A stretch of 64,000 bases of DNA from assembly GCA_963930655.1 (NCBI GenBank), contig OZ005617.1:8248501-8312500 (forward strand). The letters run 5' to 3'. Each line of letters begins with the position of its first letter. Position 1 is the first letter of the stretch. The stretch comes from Myrica gale. Its lineage: Eukaryota; Streptophyta; Magnoliopsida; Fagales; Myricaceae. Shown here piece after piece: positions 11,419 to 23,430 of this stretch. The notes beneath the pieces were generated by a model. That model searched no databases and was not told the DNA's origin. It saw only the letters and a program-made list of their open reading frames with translations. Made by a program: the position numbers and the translations under genes.

Positions 11419-11889
11419 ATCTCTCCTTTTTTATATGACAATAAGCTGATAGTTTTGGGATGACTCTCCCTATTTTTTGCAATTGGACAATCATTTGAAA
11501 CTTGAGCCAAAACATTAGTAGTCATTGGATTCATAAAAGGATAATCCATTTATTGAAATTATAAAAATATTGATTGTGATCAAAAGCCAACAATCTCCCC
11601 ATTTTGGATGATGTTAATAACTTTGGGATGATTCCTCATATCTTTTGCAATTGGACAGTCATTTGAAACTCGAGACAAAACATTGGTAGCCAATAGATTC
11701 ATAAAAGAATAATCTATTTATTGAAATCATAAAAATATCGATTGTGAACAAAAGCCAACAATCTCCTCCTTTTTTATGATGACCATAAATTGATAGTTTT
11801 ATGATGACTCCCCTATCTTTTGCAATTGGACAATCATTTTAAACTAGATTCAAAACATTAAGAGCCTTTGGATTCGTAAAAGGATAATA
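11375..11889. repeat. three tandem copies of the PPT/LTR-start segment
   Basis: Units of 174 and 168 bp. Each unit holds about 45 bp identical in layout to the LTR terminus (ending GCCAACA at 11418, 11592 and 11760), then a pyrimidine tract (AATCTCTCC, AATCTCCCC, AATCTCCTCC; the polypurine tract on the minus strand), then about 110 bp containing TTTTGCAATTGGACA. Only the copy at 11418 joins a full LTR. Confidence 0.8.
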
Positions 11890-12564
11890 AAATCAATATT
11901 CATAATCAAATTCAAAAAGAGAATATATAGTCATCAAAACTATCAACACATTTCTCACCCTTTGTCACATCAGAAAGGCAACATATATAAATTTAGATGG
12001 ATACATAAAAAAAGACATGTGCATGCATTATCCATCAATATCTTCCCCAAATAAGCATTGCTATCAATATCCAACATATGGTCCAAGGGAATATATCAAC
12101 ATTTTAAAATTCTCCCCTTTTGTCATTACAAAAAGTGAGTACAAGGGTAGAACATCAAAAAGTAGTCATTTACAGTTAAGAAAACATCCAAAAGAACAAC
12201 TTGGAGTTTTAAATTAGAATCTCATTCAAAGGGTATAAAGAATGAATAATGGGGACTCGAAAGTCCATCGCTATTACGATAGTATCACACCAAGTGTGTT
12301 TGTTCAACCTATTAGCTACCAATGACCATTTAAAAGTCATTCTCAACCAAAAAATTTAGACTCACAAAATCTCAGAAAATTTCACGATTTTGTAAAAATG
12401 TCATTTTAGAGATGTAAATGCAAGAAATACGTCAAAAATGAATACATTTTCATTTTTAAGATCAACAATTAAGAAATCATCATAGAAAACAAACAATCAA
12501 CAATATGTTCTATCAAACGATTATAAGTTACCAAATGTCTTCTCCTTATCATCTGTCCTCAAAA

Positions 12565-14010
12565 TCAATGAATGATTTTTGGTACCCAAGCTTTCTTGGG
12601 TCTTTCTGTGTTAGTTTTGGTTCTCTTTCGAACCCATGTCTTTTTGAGAGCCTTGCTCCCAAGTTTCTTCAATGCACAATCAAAAATTGGATGCACATCC
12701 TTGTTGCAAAAATGACATGTCTGAGTAGGTGCACAAAAAGACTTAACCTTCACAAAATAATTCTTGAAAGATTTTTGGCTAATAGAAAGCTTGTAGCCTA
12801 AGTCACTTTTGTCAAAGACACATCTTTGACTATTAAGCATGTTTTTCAAAGCTTTGCTTCCTTGAGTGAATATTTCGAGAATGATATTTTGATGTGTAAT
12901 TTTTATCTTTGAAAGCATTGTTTTCAATTTCTAAGGTTGAAACTTTTAGTTTCAATTCCTCATTATCAAACTTCAAATTTTCTTGTTCATCATTTAAGGA
13001 ATCAAGGTCATTTTTAGTTAGTGAATGTTTCTTTTTCAAAACATTATATTTGAGATTAATGTTTTCAAACATAATGTGTAACTCATCAAAAATATTTTCT
13101 AATTCATCATATGAGGGTTTTGAGTCTTCAAGATCCGAGAGATATACCTCATCATCTTCTAGAGCCATGAAGCACATGTTAGTGATTTCTTCATCTTCTT
13201 CTTCTTCGGAAGGGCTTTCACCGTTAACGTTCCTTGATATCATCTTGTATTTAAGGCTTCTCTTCTCTTTCTTTCTTTTAAGGAGGCTTTTGAACTTTAT
13301 AGTAATCAAGACTATATCTTCCTCATCGTCATCGTCATCTTTAATTATGGCTGATCTGAGAGTGATCATCATCTTCTTCTTACTCTCATCTTCATTTTCA
13401 AGCATTTGGATCTCATGGATCATTAAGGATCCAATGAGCTCATCTAGAGGTAGTTTAGTGAGGTCCTTAACATATTTTTTTACAGTCCATTTGGCCTCCC
13501 ATGTCTTGGGTAATGACCTAAGGATTTTTCTCACCAAATCGGAGTTAAATTAAGATCTACCAAGAGCATTCAAGGAATTTATAGCATTGGTAAATCAAGT
13601 AAACATGTCACCAATAGATTCCTTCGATTTCATTTTGAACAATTCATAGTTATGGACAAACATACTTATTTTGGACTCTTTGACTTGGTTTGTGCATTCA
13701 TGTGTGATCTCTAAAGCATACCAATTTTCTTTAGCATTTGTGTAAGAAGATATTCTATTAAATTCACATATATCTAAAGCACAATAAAGAATATTTATTA
13801 CTCTAGCATCCACAGAGTTTCTTTTTGTCTAAGTCACTATATTCATTTTAGTTTTCGAGGGTTTCAATCTCTCCAACTTTCTTTGTTGGAACATGTGGAC
13901 CATTCAATATGCATAACAATAAATCATAATCAAGATATTTGAAAAAAGAAAATCTCATCCAAACTTACTAATATGCATAAACTACCATTAATATATGGTG
14001 GTATAAGTGA
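12565..14010 (-). pseudogene. gag: copia gag of element C
   Basis: Gag of the non-autonomous element. Recognisable pieces are a degraded N-terminus (about 13815-14010, PPYING and ILNGPHVPTK), the capsid-like domain (13595-13813 with NILYCALD and MFVHNYELFKMKS), a long open piece at 12833-13537 (MVRKILRSLPKTWEAKW, then an acidic and coiled-coil stretch) and the C-terminus (12565-12927) with knuckle CHFCNKDVHPIFDC and KAWVPKIIH before UGA. One stop near 13550-13595 and a frameshift near 12900 interrupt it. It is more distant from A, B and D than these are from each other. Confidence 0.75.
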
Positions 14011-14031
14011 GCACAAAGCTCTAATACCAAT

Positions 14032-14916
14032 TGTAATTCCTAGGATTAAGGTAACCCAAGACGGGGGTGAATTGGGTTGTCAGAATTTTTTGCTTTTCTT
14101 GCCCAAAATTATACTTGTAAAGTAAACCAATTAAACTCTCAAAAAGTGGATAAGAAAATGGAAAGCTTGCTATTTCTCTTTTGATTCACACAATGATAAG
14201 GATCTGAAGATATAATTTTTGTGAATGATATGAAAAATATGAATAAGAATGTTTAATATTTTTCTCAAGCTGTAAAAATGATATGTGCTTGTTTTCTGTG
14301 TTTTAAGGAACATAGGAAAGTTCTTATATAGGGGTCGATCTTACAATTTTACCGTTGTACTGGTCGACCGTTTCATGTACCGGTTGACCGCTTGAATTAG
14401 CAATTGCCCAACGGTTATAAAATCTGAATGCTGTCAAAATTTTATCCTACGCCCCCAGTTGAAAGCTTCATGTAGAGGTCGACCGCTCACAGGCCGCTAG
14501 AACACTATTCAACATCCGCTATAATTAAAAAAACCCATTTTTTTACATTTTTGAAATCTCAATTTCAAAAACAAACTTTCCAAAAGTATAACAAAGGCTT
14601 GGAAGTTTATACAGGGATGATTTGAAAAAAAATTATGCTGCATTTTTGTTGTCAAACTTGTGATAAGAATATTTTGCACGGTTTTAAAGATATGTAAATG
14701 AATGATTCAAATCCTTGTCAAAAGTGAAACTAAGAGTTACAAGGTTATACCTTACGGTCTTGAATCTTCACTTTTAACCTCATTGCATCTTCTTGATCTT
14801 CAATCTTCTTTTCTTTGACTCTTTGATAAAAATGTTTATCTTTAAAGATGTCTATTTTTTAAACTTAATCCATTTATTGAAATCATCAAAATATCGATTG
14901 TGAATAAAAGTCAACA
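14032..14916 (-). repeat. 5' LTR of element C, internally deleted
   Basis: It starts TGTAATTCCTAGG beside the primer site GCTCTAATACCA and ends AGTCAACA before the target duplication. Against the solo copy at 21310-22553 it lacks about 400 bp after GTAAAGTAA. It retains palindromes of another type, GGTCGACCG, at about 14353, 14378 and 14490. Confidence 0.8.
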
Positions 14917-15009
14917 CATGATATGAAAGTTTTCGATTTTTACGATGAACTAGTAGACATTTACGCATTATGGTACCTATGCAGGAATTTAGTTTATTTA
15001 TTCAGGTGC

Positions 15010-15300
15010 AATTGGTTCGATTAAGTACCAAAAAGTTAGATATTCAAAAAAAGTGGATGTTTTGTTAGCATCAACACGTCGCGAAAGTAGTATAAGGACA
15101 ACCCGTTCTTGCTAGCACCTTAGGATGGTCAAGTATTTTATCATTATGATATGAAATTGGGTGGCCACACAAAGATAGTTCAAAAAATAATAAGTATAAA
15201 TATATATGATATATCAATTTTGGAGAAGAGGTTAGTGAAGATAAGGAAGAACCATTGAACATGGAAGCGTACAAGGAGAACGAGTCATTTTTGCTTTTTT
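15010..15300 (+). pseudogene. CACTA transposase fragment, DUF4216-like C-terminus
   Basis: Plus-strand reading from 15103 gives PFLLAP, stop, then DGQVFYHYDMKLGG, IVQK and NIYDI. This matches the layout of the C-terminal DUF4216 region of plant TNP2-type CACTA transposases (PF.LA.QA.QVFY..D...G..W..VQK...R..YDI). A frameshift then leads to an acidic tail. The fragment is clearly dead. It belongs with the CACTA pieces at 21160-21283 and 32869-33250 on the same strand. Confidence 0.6.
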
Positions 15301-15514
15301 GTATATTTCAGTGCATTTAACATGGTCTCGTTGATGAGGAACGATACCAACCCTCTTGTGCATGTCATCGATGACACTGAGACACGACGTCGTGCTGCAT
15401 CAATCTTAGACAGTGATGAAGAGTCTTGTTGTAATGAAGTGATAAATCTAAAGAGCCAGACCCTTATGATTAAAGTGATTTTATGAATCTCTGTTGATGT
15501 TTTGTTTACTCATA

Positions 15515-15517
<3 letters not shown>

Positions 15518-15549
<32 letters not shown>
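15518..15549. repeat. (AT)n microsatellite
   Basis: Sixteen TA/AT dinucleotides in the CACTA remnant, about 230 bp left of the 5-kb insertion. Confidence 0.95.
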
Positions 15550-15552
<3 letters not shown>

Positions 15553-16404
15553 TGTGTCTAATATTAATAATCTTTATGTCACGTGTTGTGCCTGTATAGT
15601 CGGAGGACGTCGTCATTCTAGCTGGAAGAAAATGTCTTCGGTGGTATTCAACTACTAGAGCACTTGGTGCTATCAATCATATTGAGAGTGTAGTAGCAGC
15701 GAGTCCTTCACAGGGAGTTGCCTAGGAATTATCATCCCCTACAATGGCCACCTTGCGTACGACACAAAATAGTTGTGTCACGCCCCGAACGCAGTCCTGC
15801 CGGGACCGTGACAGCCGCGAGCAATCCCGAGGGAAAGCCCCAGCGAGCTTCCTTAAACTTACAGCGGAAAAACATAGGACCGAGAGAGAGAGACAGGCCA
15901 TACTCATAACATCGTAAAGGTCCTCTAATAAGCATAGTATCTCATATTACACCTTACATGAATAACACTTAGTCAAGTGACGGATCTCATCGATCAAGTC
16001 ACGACAACAAAGCATGAACATAATCTCTTCCTTCTAAGTCAGGTAGTCCTCCTGACTTTCTTCACTTGGAACATCTGGAATGACACAATTTTGAAAACGT
16101 GAGTCAAAAAGATTCAGTAAAGGAAAAACATAAACTTAAAACATGCTCTTGACTTGTACTTGCTCAACATGAAAAATAAGACTTATTTCGTGATGCACAT
16201 GCATGTCATGGATATGCATATGCTCTCGCTTGAAGTTGGCCCAGGCCCTTGAAAATATCTCATTCATGCTTGCTTGTAAAATTGGCCACTGGCCCTTGAA
16301 AATCACTTATTCATACTTGTGGGCTTATTCGCTCCATTTAACCCCTGAAGTCAGGGTTGTGCGTTTCGTCCCCTATTTCCCTTGGACACTTTCATACGGA
16401 CAAA

Positions 16405-16535
16405 CTAGCACACCTTCTCGCATTCGTCCTTCAGTGGCTAGACATGTCCCTTGGATGCCCACACCTTCTCAATGTCCTTCAGTGTGGTTTGCACAGCCTC
16501 TTGGATTCACCCATCCTTCTCGCATTCGTCCTTCG
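16405..16535. repeat. short direct repeats CCTTCTCGCATTCGTCCTTC
   Basis: Two near-identical copies (about 16410-16432 and 16512-16533) and a diverged one (about 16462-16487) inside the 5-kb element. They produce the repeated SRIRPSV in an otherwise meaningless frame. Confidence 0.65.
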
Positions 16536-19429
16536 GTATGAGAGTCCATCTTGATGGTACGGTACCGACCAGTGCCCCTTGACTTAACTTATCGTTTCAT
16601 AAACTTTCCATAATCTTTCCATAAAATCATTGCATAAAAGTTCTCTTTAGAAAAATCATGCAATGCACATGTCATGTCATGCTTGCTCGAAATCTCATGC
16701 TTGTTCATGAATCGATGCAGTGTGTCATTCCAGTTTTGATAAAAAGTGTAAGGTTCACTTACGATCCACTTACAAGTTCCACTTACCTTGCTTCTCCTGA
16801 TACTCGGTGGTTCTTCGCCTACAAGCGAATCAAATTCGTAACATAAATGCTTAGCTAATAACTTTCAAGTTGACATAGAAAGTACTCGTAACCGTTTCCG
16901 GTTTCCGAGAATACATATCTTGAAAATATGATTTCACTTTGTAAAAGATTTATTAAAATTCGGCTTGAATAAAACAATTTGAAAAAAACAATTAAACATA
17001 TACATCAAACAACTTCAACTAGATCGTTGTTTTCGCCTACTTCGTGTCCAACTCGTATCCAACATGATCGATTAATTCTTCCTATCACTAACATTGATTC
17101 CAAAACCTATCCATGAAATCAGCAACAACATTTCGTCTTAAAAATTCCAAGTCAAAACAGCAACTTATCCTCATCTGGCTTCTATTCCTTTGTTCCACAC
17201 TTTTCATCATATTATACATGGACCAATAGCTATCATCCTCCACCAAATTAACCTCAATAGATGTGTTATATGGACACTGCCGAGATCTATATGATTTAAC
17301 CTAAGTTCATGCTCCTTTGAGTTCTCATAGCACCAATGTATCAACTACTTACTTGCCTTGATTCCTTATTTTCTTATGGCCAACCCCTGGCCTTCTTGCC
17401 CTTACTTTCGCTCTTAAGCTTATTGACCTGAACCAAAAGATATCTTAGATTAAAAATCCTCAAGTTTCATGCAAGGATTCATATAGGTCACTTAGAGGCA
17501 ACAACATGAAATCAATTCCCACTTAACCCGAGTGTATATAGTCTATGCCCAGCAAATATAATCGATTTACTTAGGTGACTAACTTGTTGATCTATCAATT
17601 TCAATCCTTCTTGACAATCAACTCATAATGTCACACATATAACACCTTCTTCTTGACATAGGCAGCAACATCATTCGGCTCCCAAGTTCGCTTTCCTCAA
17701 ATTTTACAACATGTTCTTGCCTATTCATGTTCAATTTACCTTAATCATATTCAAATAACACTACTCATATTTAAATCACATTAACCCCTAGGTTTAGGCC
17801 ACTGACCGAAGTTCTAATATATCTTAAATCTTACATTTTTCACTTTCATTCTCAAGCCTTAGCACAACAAGCTTACAGCACCTAAAGCCAAGGATTTATA
17901 CCTTACACTTCACATGCACTTAGTTTATTTTATACTCTCACAAGCTGACCCTAATCATAATTAAACCTTGGCTTTGATATTCATATCATTACAATTACGT
18001 TTCAATTTGCCCTAAATAGGATTTGGCCAACATTAAATCATTCTAATTGAATCCTTAATCCATGCTTAACATTATAAGGCCTTGATAATCATTTTAACCC
18101 GAGCCCTTTAAGCTTTCTTATCTTTGTTCTCTCTCACATACATGTAGTCTTTTCCTTACACTTAGGTTTATATCCTCTAATCTATTCAGCAATGACCTCA
18201 TTCATCCATTGCATGTAAGTGTAATTCCATTTGTTATTAACTTGCCATTAGGGTTGCCTCTTACTAGGTCATTCGGCCAAGCACAAATCCAAGTATTCGT
18301 CGAGTACAATTTTTTCTCCAATTGTGATCTCATCCGCCATTAACAGATTCACAACCTAAGATCTACAATTCATAGCAAAATCACAAGATCTCATGCAATC
18401 CACCATTCGGCCAACACCATAATTCTTAACACTATCATACACTTCCATGGTATCTATGACATGCAAATCTTATTCTCTTCAAACATGGCCAACCCGAGAC
18501 CTAATACCATGCTTAATCTAGCAATTAAGCTTCATACTTACCTCAATAAATCCATACTTCAAGCAATTCATAGATATATTAACATAGCATACATTCGGCC
18601 AACACAACCAATCACAACCATTCATGCCGAAACTAACCTACTTTGCAACATGCATTTCCTTTTTTCATTTCAAGACCAACTAGCATGCATTGTGCCTTAT
18701 AACCTCATCTCTTCATCATGTACAACAACCATGACTAGATCTAACAATTAGAGGCTTTATCAGCAAGAGATCTAAAGGAAAAACCCAACTTTCATTCGGC
18801 CAAGCATACTTTCATGAAAATCTATTCTTAACATTTTCCAACTCACATGCATACATGTCAAATCTTCATCTTCAATATAAGTCCCTTCCTCCAGCAACCA
18901 ATTTCACAACCTAGGATCTATCAATCATGAAGTAACTTCAAGATCTAGCAAAATAGGACATTCGGCCAACATCATTATTCCTAGAACACCTAGATTTTTC
19001 TTATTTCTTTGATTGCTTGCAAACCTCCTCATTTAAAACCAACTTACATGCATTCTCCATTAACAACTTAGAATATATCCACATGCATTCTTATTCTTAG
19101 ATCCAACACAAAACACAAATAACAGATCACATGATAGGGGTATAGATTCAGCCAAGAAGAACAACTCCTACATGCATGTGAAATTTCCTTCAAGAACATG
19201 TTTCTATTCTCCCATCCAACCATAACCATGGCCTTTAACCCCTTTCTCCTTCTCACAACTAAACACTTATAACAGATCCATTCTTAGTTTCAATCAAAAC
19301 ATTTCAAGGAAAAATATGGAAGATTCGGCCAAACTAAGGAGAAAAGTGGATATGCAAGGTTCGGCCAAGGAGAAATTTCAAGGGGATAAGCTTACCTTGT
19401 TGTTCTCCTCTTTCCTTTCTCTTTCTTTC

Positions 19430-19520
19430 TCTTGCAAAACCTTCTCTCCCTCTTCCCCTTCTTCTTCTCCTTCTTCTTCCTTCTTCTTCTTCTTCTTTCC
19501 CACGAATTTCTCTCTTGGTT
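19430..19520. repeat. CT/CTT-rich tract
   Basis: Pyrimidine-rich stretch with runs of CTT, inside the LTR-like element. It explains the strongly basic frame on the opposite strand, which should not be taken for a protein. Confidence 0.85.
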
Positions 19521-19829
19521 CACCCCCCTTTCTCCCCTTGGTTCTCTAACTTTCGGTTTCTCTTCCTTCTCTCCTTTCTTGGTTTCTCTAAACCCTTCAC
19601 ACTTGTGTTGCACGATCAAATGAGAAAAACAAAAGGAGAGATGTGACCTAGGTGAGAGGTAAAACAAGTGGTGGAGTGAATTTGGCCAATTTTCGGTCAA
19701 AAAGGAGGGTTCTCTCTTGGTAGCATAAAAAGCCACTTTTGCAACCTTCACATCATGTCTCCTTGGCCTTATCTCTCTTTTGGTTCCAATCCAACTAACT
19801 TAGTTACTCTAGGGTTACTTAGTTGGCCT

Positions 19830-20360
19830 AATGAAGTTGTAAGATAACTAGCCCAATAACATAAGTCTAAAGGCCCAATAGCATAAGCATTAAGTCCAAA
19901 TCATAAGTCTAAGGGCTAAGGCCCAATAACATAAGTTTTAAAAGCCCAACAACAATATATGGTAGCCCAACCATTATAAGTTCTAAGGCCCAACATTAAC
20001 CCAATAACAACCCAACTATTATAAGTCTTAAGGCCCAATATCAGTCCACTATCTTTTCCATATAAAAGGCCCAATATCACAAGTCTTAAGTCCATTTTAC
20101 AAGCCTAAGGGCTAAGGCCCATTAACATCATATGGCAGCCCAATACCATAGGTCTTGAGCCCAATAATATAAGTTTTTAGCAGCCCAATAACAGCCCATT
20201 ATTCTTCCAAATAACAGCCCACTATTATGAGCCATAAGGCAGCCCACTAACAGCCCAACTACCATGATTTCTAAGGCCCAATTTCAGCCCAACAACAACT
20301 CAAATTCTTATAAGTTCTAAGGCCCAATAACATAAATATTAAGTCCAAATCATAGATATT
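19830..20360. repeat. degenerate GGCCCAATAACATAAG repeats
   Basis: At least fifteen irregular repeats of AAGGCCCAATA or AGCCCAATAACAGCCCA, with 30-60 bp spacing, in the part of the element that would be the U3 of a minus-strand LTR. Confidence 0.75.
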
Positions 20361-20774
20361 GGCCCAATAACATGTATTAACATTTCAAAGTCATAAAGTA
20401 GGCTATAAGAAAAATACTTTAGAAATATTCAGCAACTTGGATGCTAAAAATATCATAAGTTCTTCTATCATCATCACCATAAAAGTTACCTTGAAGAATA
20501 TCATAAGTCTTATGGAAATTATCTTGGAGAAATTCACCTTGAAGAAATTCGGTCATTAAGAAGTTATTGACTTCACCACCATAATAAAATACTTAAGGAA
20601 AATGTGGCAACCCCAAGTCAAAATAACATGGGTCATTGTGGTATAATATCTCGCTACGTATTAAAAAAAACATTTACCAATAACAGCCCTTTAAAACATT
20701 TACCAATAACATTTACCAATAACAGCCCTTTAAGCATAAAATGACATTGTAAAATTCGGGGTCTCAAAAGTTGT

Positions 20775-21283
20775 GTGTGTGTATTTTATGTCTAATATTA
20801 ATGTTAATATTTCTAACTCATTTATTTAGGAATGCTAAAGCTTTTGTTAACAATATGTTTTTATCATTAAATAGCAACGTCCAGGATTAGACAAGTACAA
20901 GATAGGATGCGCGAGTTTGTATTTGAGAAGACTCGTGTTGCAGAAAACTTGTGTGTTCATATCCTCGATTGGGCATACGGGCGGTGATGACATGACATCT
21001 TCGATGCTCTCTAGTCATATTGATTCACTTGTGTAATCCCATGTCCTGTTGAATGCAACCAAGTGGTTAAAAGTCTCCGTTGAGGTTAAATCTTACGTCT
21101 TGAACGTTTTTTTAAATACATATTTGAGGTATTTTAATATATTTGACCATTTTTTGGTAGGCAGAAAAGTTCAGTAACTGATCAGAGTAATCTTGCATAA
21201 CTATATCAAAAAACGCATACTAATAATCGTAGTGCACGAAAAAATTTGTAATATTTAATATATTAAGTTCACTTTGTTCTTCT
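20775..21283 (+). pseudogene. CACTA TnpA-like (Transposase_24-type) fragment, left part
   Basis: In plus-strand reading, SNLA, stop, then LYQKTHTNNRSARKN near 21185-21230 resembles the P-S-x-x-E-L-F-x-x-T-H-x-K segment of plant Ptta/En-Spm transposase proteins. It ends at a polypyrimidine tract whose acceptor AACAG now lies at 32869-32873, beyond the solo LTR. The 20880-21000 part is open in places but not recognised. Confidence 0.4.
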
Positions 21284-21309
21284 TGTGAGTCTAATTAACA
21301 ACCCAAAAA

Positions 21310-22553
21310 TGTAATTCCTAGGCTTAAGGGAACCCAAGAGGGATGATTTGAGTTTCCAAACTTTTTCGCTTTTAACCCCAAAAAATCGTGTTTGTTAATT
21401 ATATGATAATTTAGCACAACTAATTAAATAAGAATTGATGCGATAAATAAATAAGTGTTAAATGTAAAGAATAGGGTTAGAGAATCAAACATAAGATTTT
21501 TAGGTGGTTCGAGAAACCCGCTTACATCTACGCTTGAGGTTTTCCAACTATCTTCCAAATGGTGTACACTCTAGTTCTGGGTTCTAGAGAACCATACAAA
21601 AGCGTTCCCGAGCTCACCACTCACAACCCAAGTCGTTTTTCGAGCGCACTACTCACAAACTAACCAAATTTGAGATATATCATCTATAAGCTTATTCTTT
21701 AGTGAACAACCTCCGTAAAGGAGTCACCACTTTTGAATAGGATACAAGAATTAAACTCTCTCAAAGAGTGGATAAGAAGTAGAAAAGTTCTCTCTCTTTG
21801 CTTCACACAATGACAAGGATAAGAAAATGTAATTTGTTTGAATGATATGAGAAATAATAAATAAGAAGGTTTAAGATCTTTCTCAAGCTATAGAAATGAT
21901 ATGTTGTCGTTCTCCTTCACTTTTAAATATGCCACATATAAAAATTAGTCATTGGGGGTCGATCTGACAATATTATCGTTGTACCGATCGACCGCTTCAA
22001 GTACCGGTCGACCGCTTCAACTAGCCATTGCCCAACCGTCATAAAATTTGAATCCTGTCAATTTTTTGCCCTACACACCCGGTTGACCGCTATAAATCAT
22101 TTTCATCATCCGCCACAGCCGGTCGACCGCTTCTTGTAGAGATCGACTGCTACAGATCATTTTCATATGCTACTACAACAAAAAAGCCCATTTTTGACAT
22201 TTTTAAAATTCAAATTTCGAAAATCAACTTCCCAAAAGTATAACCTAGGCATGAGAGTTTATATAAGGATGATTTGAAAACATTTAAAGTGCATTTTGTT
22301 TGTCAAACTTGTGATAAGAAGATTATGCACGGTTTGAAAGATATGCAAGTGTATGATTCAAATCCTTGTCAAAAGTGAAATTAAGAGTTAAAAGGTTATA
22401 CCCTATGGTCTTGAATATTTACTTTTGAGTTTCTTACATCATCAGGTCTTTGACTCTTTGATAAAAATGTCTTTTTCTTTGGAAATGTCCATTTTGTAAA
22501 CTTAATTCATTTATTGAAATCATCAAAATATCTATTGTGAACAAAAACCGACA
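21310..22553 (-). mobile_element. C-type solo LTR nested in the B-type solo LTR
   Basis: It starts TGTAATTCCTAGG and ends AAAACCGACA. AAAAA precedes it and AAAAG follows, a 5-bp duplication with one mismatch. At 1244 bp it is the most complete C-type LTR in the window. It contains palindromes GATCGACCG and CGGTCGACCG around 21985-22145. Confidence 0.8.
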
Positions 22554-23209
22554 AAAAGGGGGTGAATTGAGTTTATATAAAATATGAAACTTTTTCAATT
22601 AAAAGACAGATCTAAAAAACAATTCAAGCAAAAAAAATCGCAGCATAATAAATAATAGCAAAAAGGAAATAGAGATAACACCGTGATTTTTAGGGGGTTG
22701 GACCAAGACATGCCTACGTCCAACCCAAACGCTTTACCTTCCTTTAGCTTCTACAATATAATCCAATAGTAGTCACAACTTAGCTTCCTGGTGCTAAGTA
22801 GTTGTTACAAGCGTTTTACCGAGGTCACGGTATGACTCTTACAACAAATCTCACAACCAATGGGATTTCTTCTATCTTCACGGGCAGGCTCAAGTATATC
22901 CAACACTTCAATGTTTTTTAAATTTCGATGAAGGAAATGATAAACAATAGCTCTAAAAGCTTTATAAGTAAATACAAGGTACAATGATAAAAAAGAAGAT
23001 AAGATCAGAGAATGATTGCAACATGAATAACAAGTGACAACATCAAATCTCTTGGAATGTGTGTAGGTTTCTTCTTTTGCTCTTTTCTCTCTCTTTTAGA
23101 GGTTAGGTCAAGATTGAATATGCAAGAGATGTCTTTTCTCTCTCCATAAGGTTGTGCCCTAAGTGACGCAACGTCTTGAAAACCGCGCTGATATCATCTT
23201 TAAAAAATA

Positions 23210-23430
23210 GGGTTCCCAAAACATATGTCAACACAATATGCCTATGTGTGGTCACCTTCTTCAAGTCTGAAACTAACTCGCAGGTGTCTGTGGCATGTGT
23301 CGACACTTTCTTCAGCATGTGTCGACACTTGACGTCATCTTCTCAAGTTTCGACACTATGCTTCACACGTGTCGACACTATCAAAATGGCTTGCTGGCAG
23401 CAGTGCAATGTGTCGACACTATCAAAATGG
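23210..23430. repeat. GTCGAC-palindrome array of the B-type solo LTR
   Basis: Copies near 23224, 23246, 23296, 23318, 23346 (degenerate), 23369 and 23411. Part of the unit (GTGTCGACACTATCAAAATGGCTTGCTGGCAGCA) is directly duplicated at about 23370 and 23412. Confidence 0.75.

Larger units (their letters stand above)
10187..14916 (-). mobile_element. copia element C, complete but gag-only (TR-GAG-like)
   Basis: Both ends and the 5-bp target duplication CATGA (10182-10186 and 14917-14921) are visible. LTRs lie at 10187-11418 and 14032-14916, the primer site at 14019-14029 and a gag at about 12565-14010. The internal region is only 2.6 kb. Between gag and the 3' LTR there is about 700 bp of AT-rich DNA and a triplicated segment, with no protease, integrase or RT. 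It must have relied on another element's pol, as described for TR-GAG elements in plants. Confidence 0.85.
15776..20768 (-). mobile_element. 5-kb non-coding LTR-like element (possible giant solo LTR)
   Basis: It begins TGTCACGCCCCGAAC and ends AATTCGGGGTCTCAAA, with AGTTG on both sides (15771-15775 and 20769-20773). On the minus strand it reads TG...CCCCGAA to TTCGGGGCGTGACA, the form of an LTR. No internal copy of the ends, primer site or coding domain was found. Several short frames inside are low-complexity. The outermost two bases at the right (CAAA rather than CA) leave the exact edge uncertain. CACTA sequence lies on both sides. Confidence 0.6.

Noticed and set aside
12909..13553. Plus-strand frame of 214 codons, rich in Ser, Phe and Leu
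   Set aside because: It lies exactly opposite the acidic/lysine-rich gag of element C; composition is the mirror of that gene.
15718..15935. Short frames on both strands at the left edge of the 5-kb element
   Set aside because: They straddle the insertion boundary and have no domain.
19392..19751. Strongly basic 119-codon minus-strand frame
   Set aside because: Produced by the CTT/CT-rich tract; low complexity.
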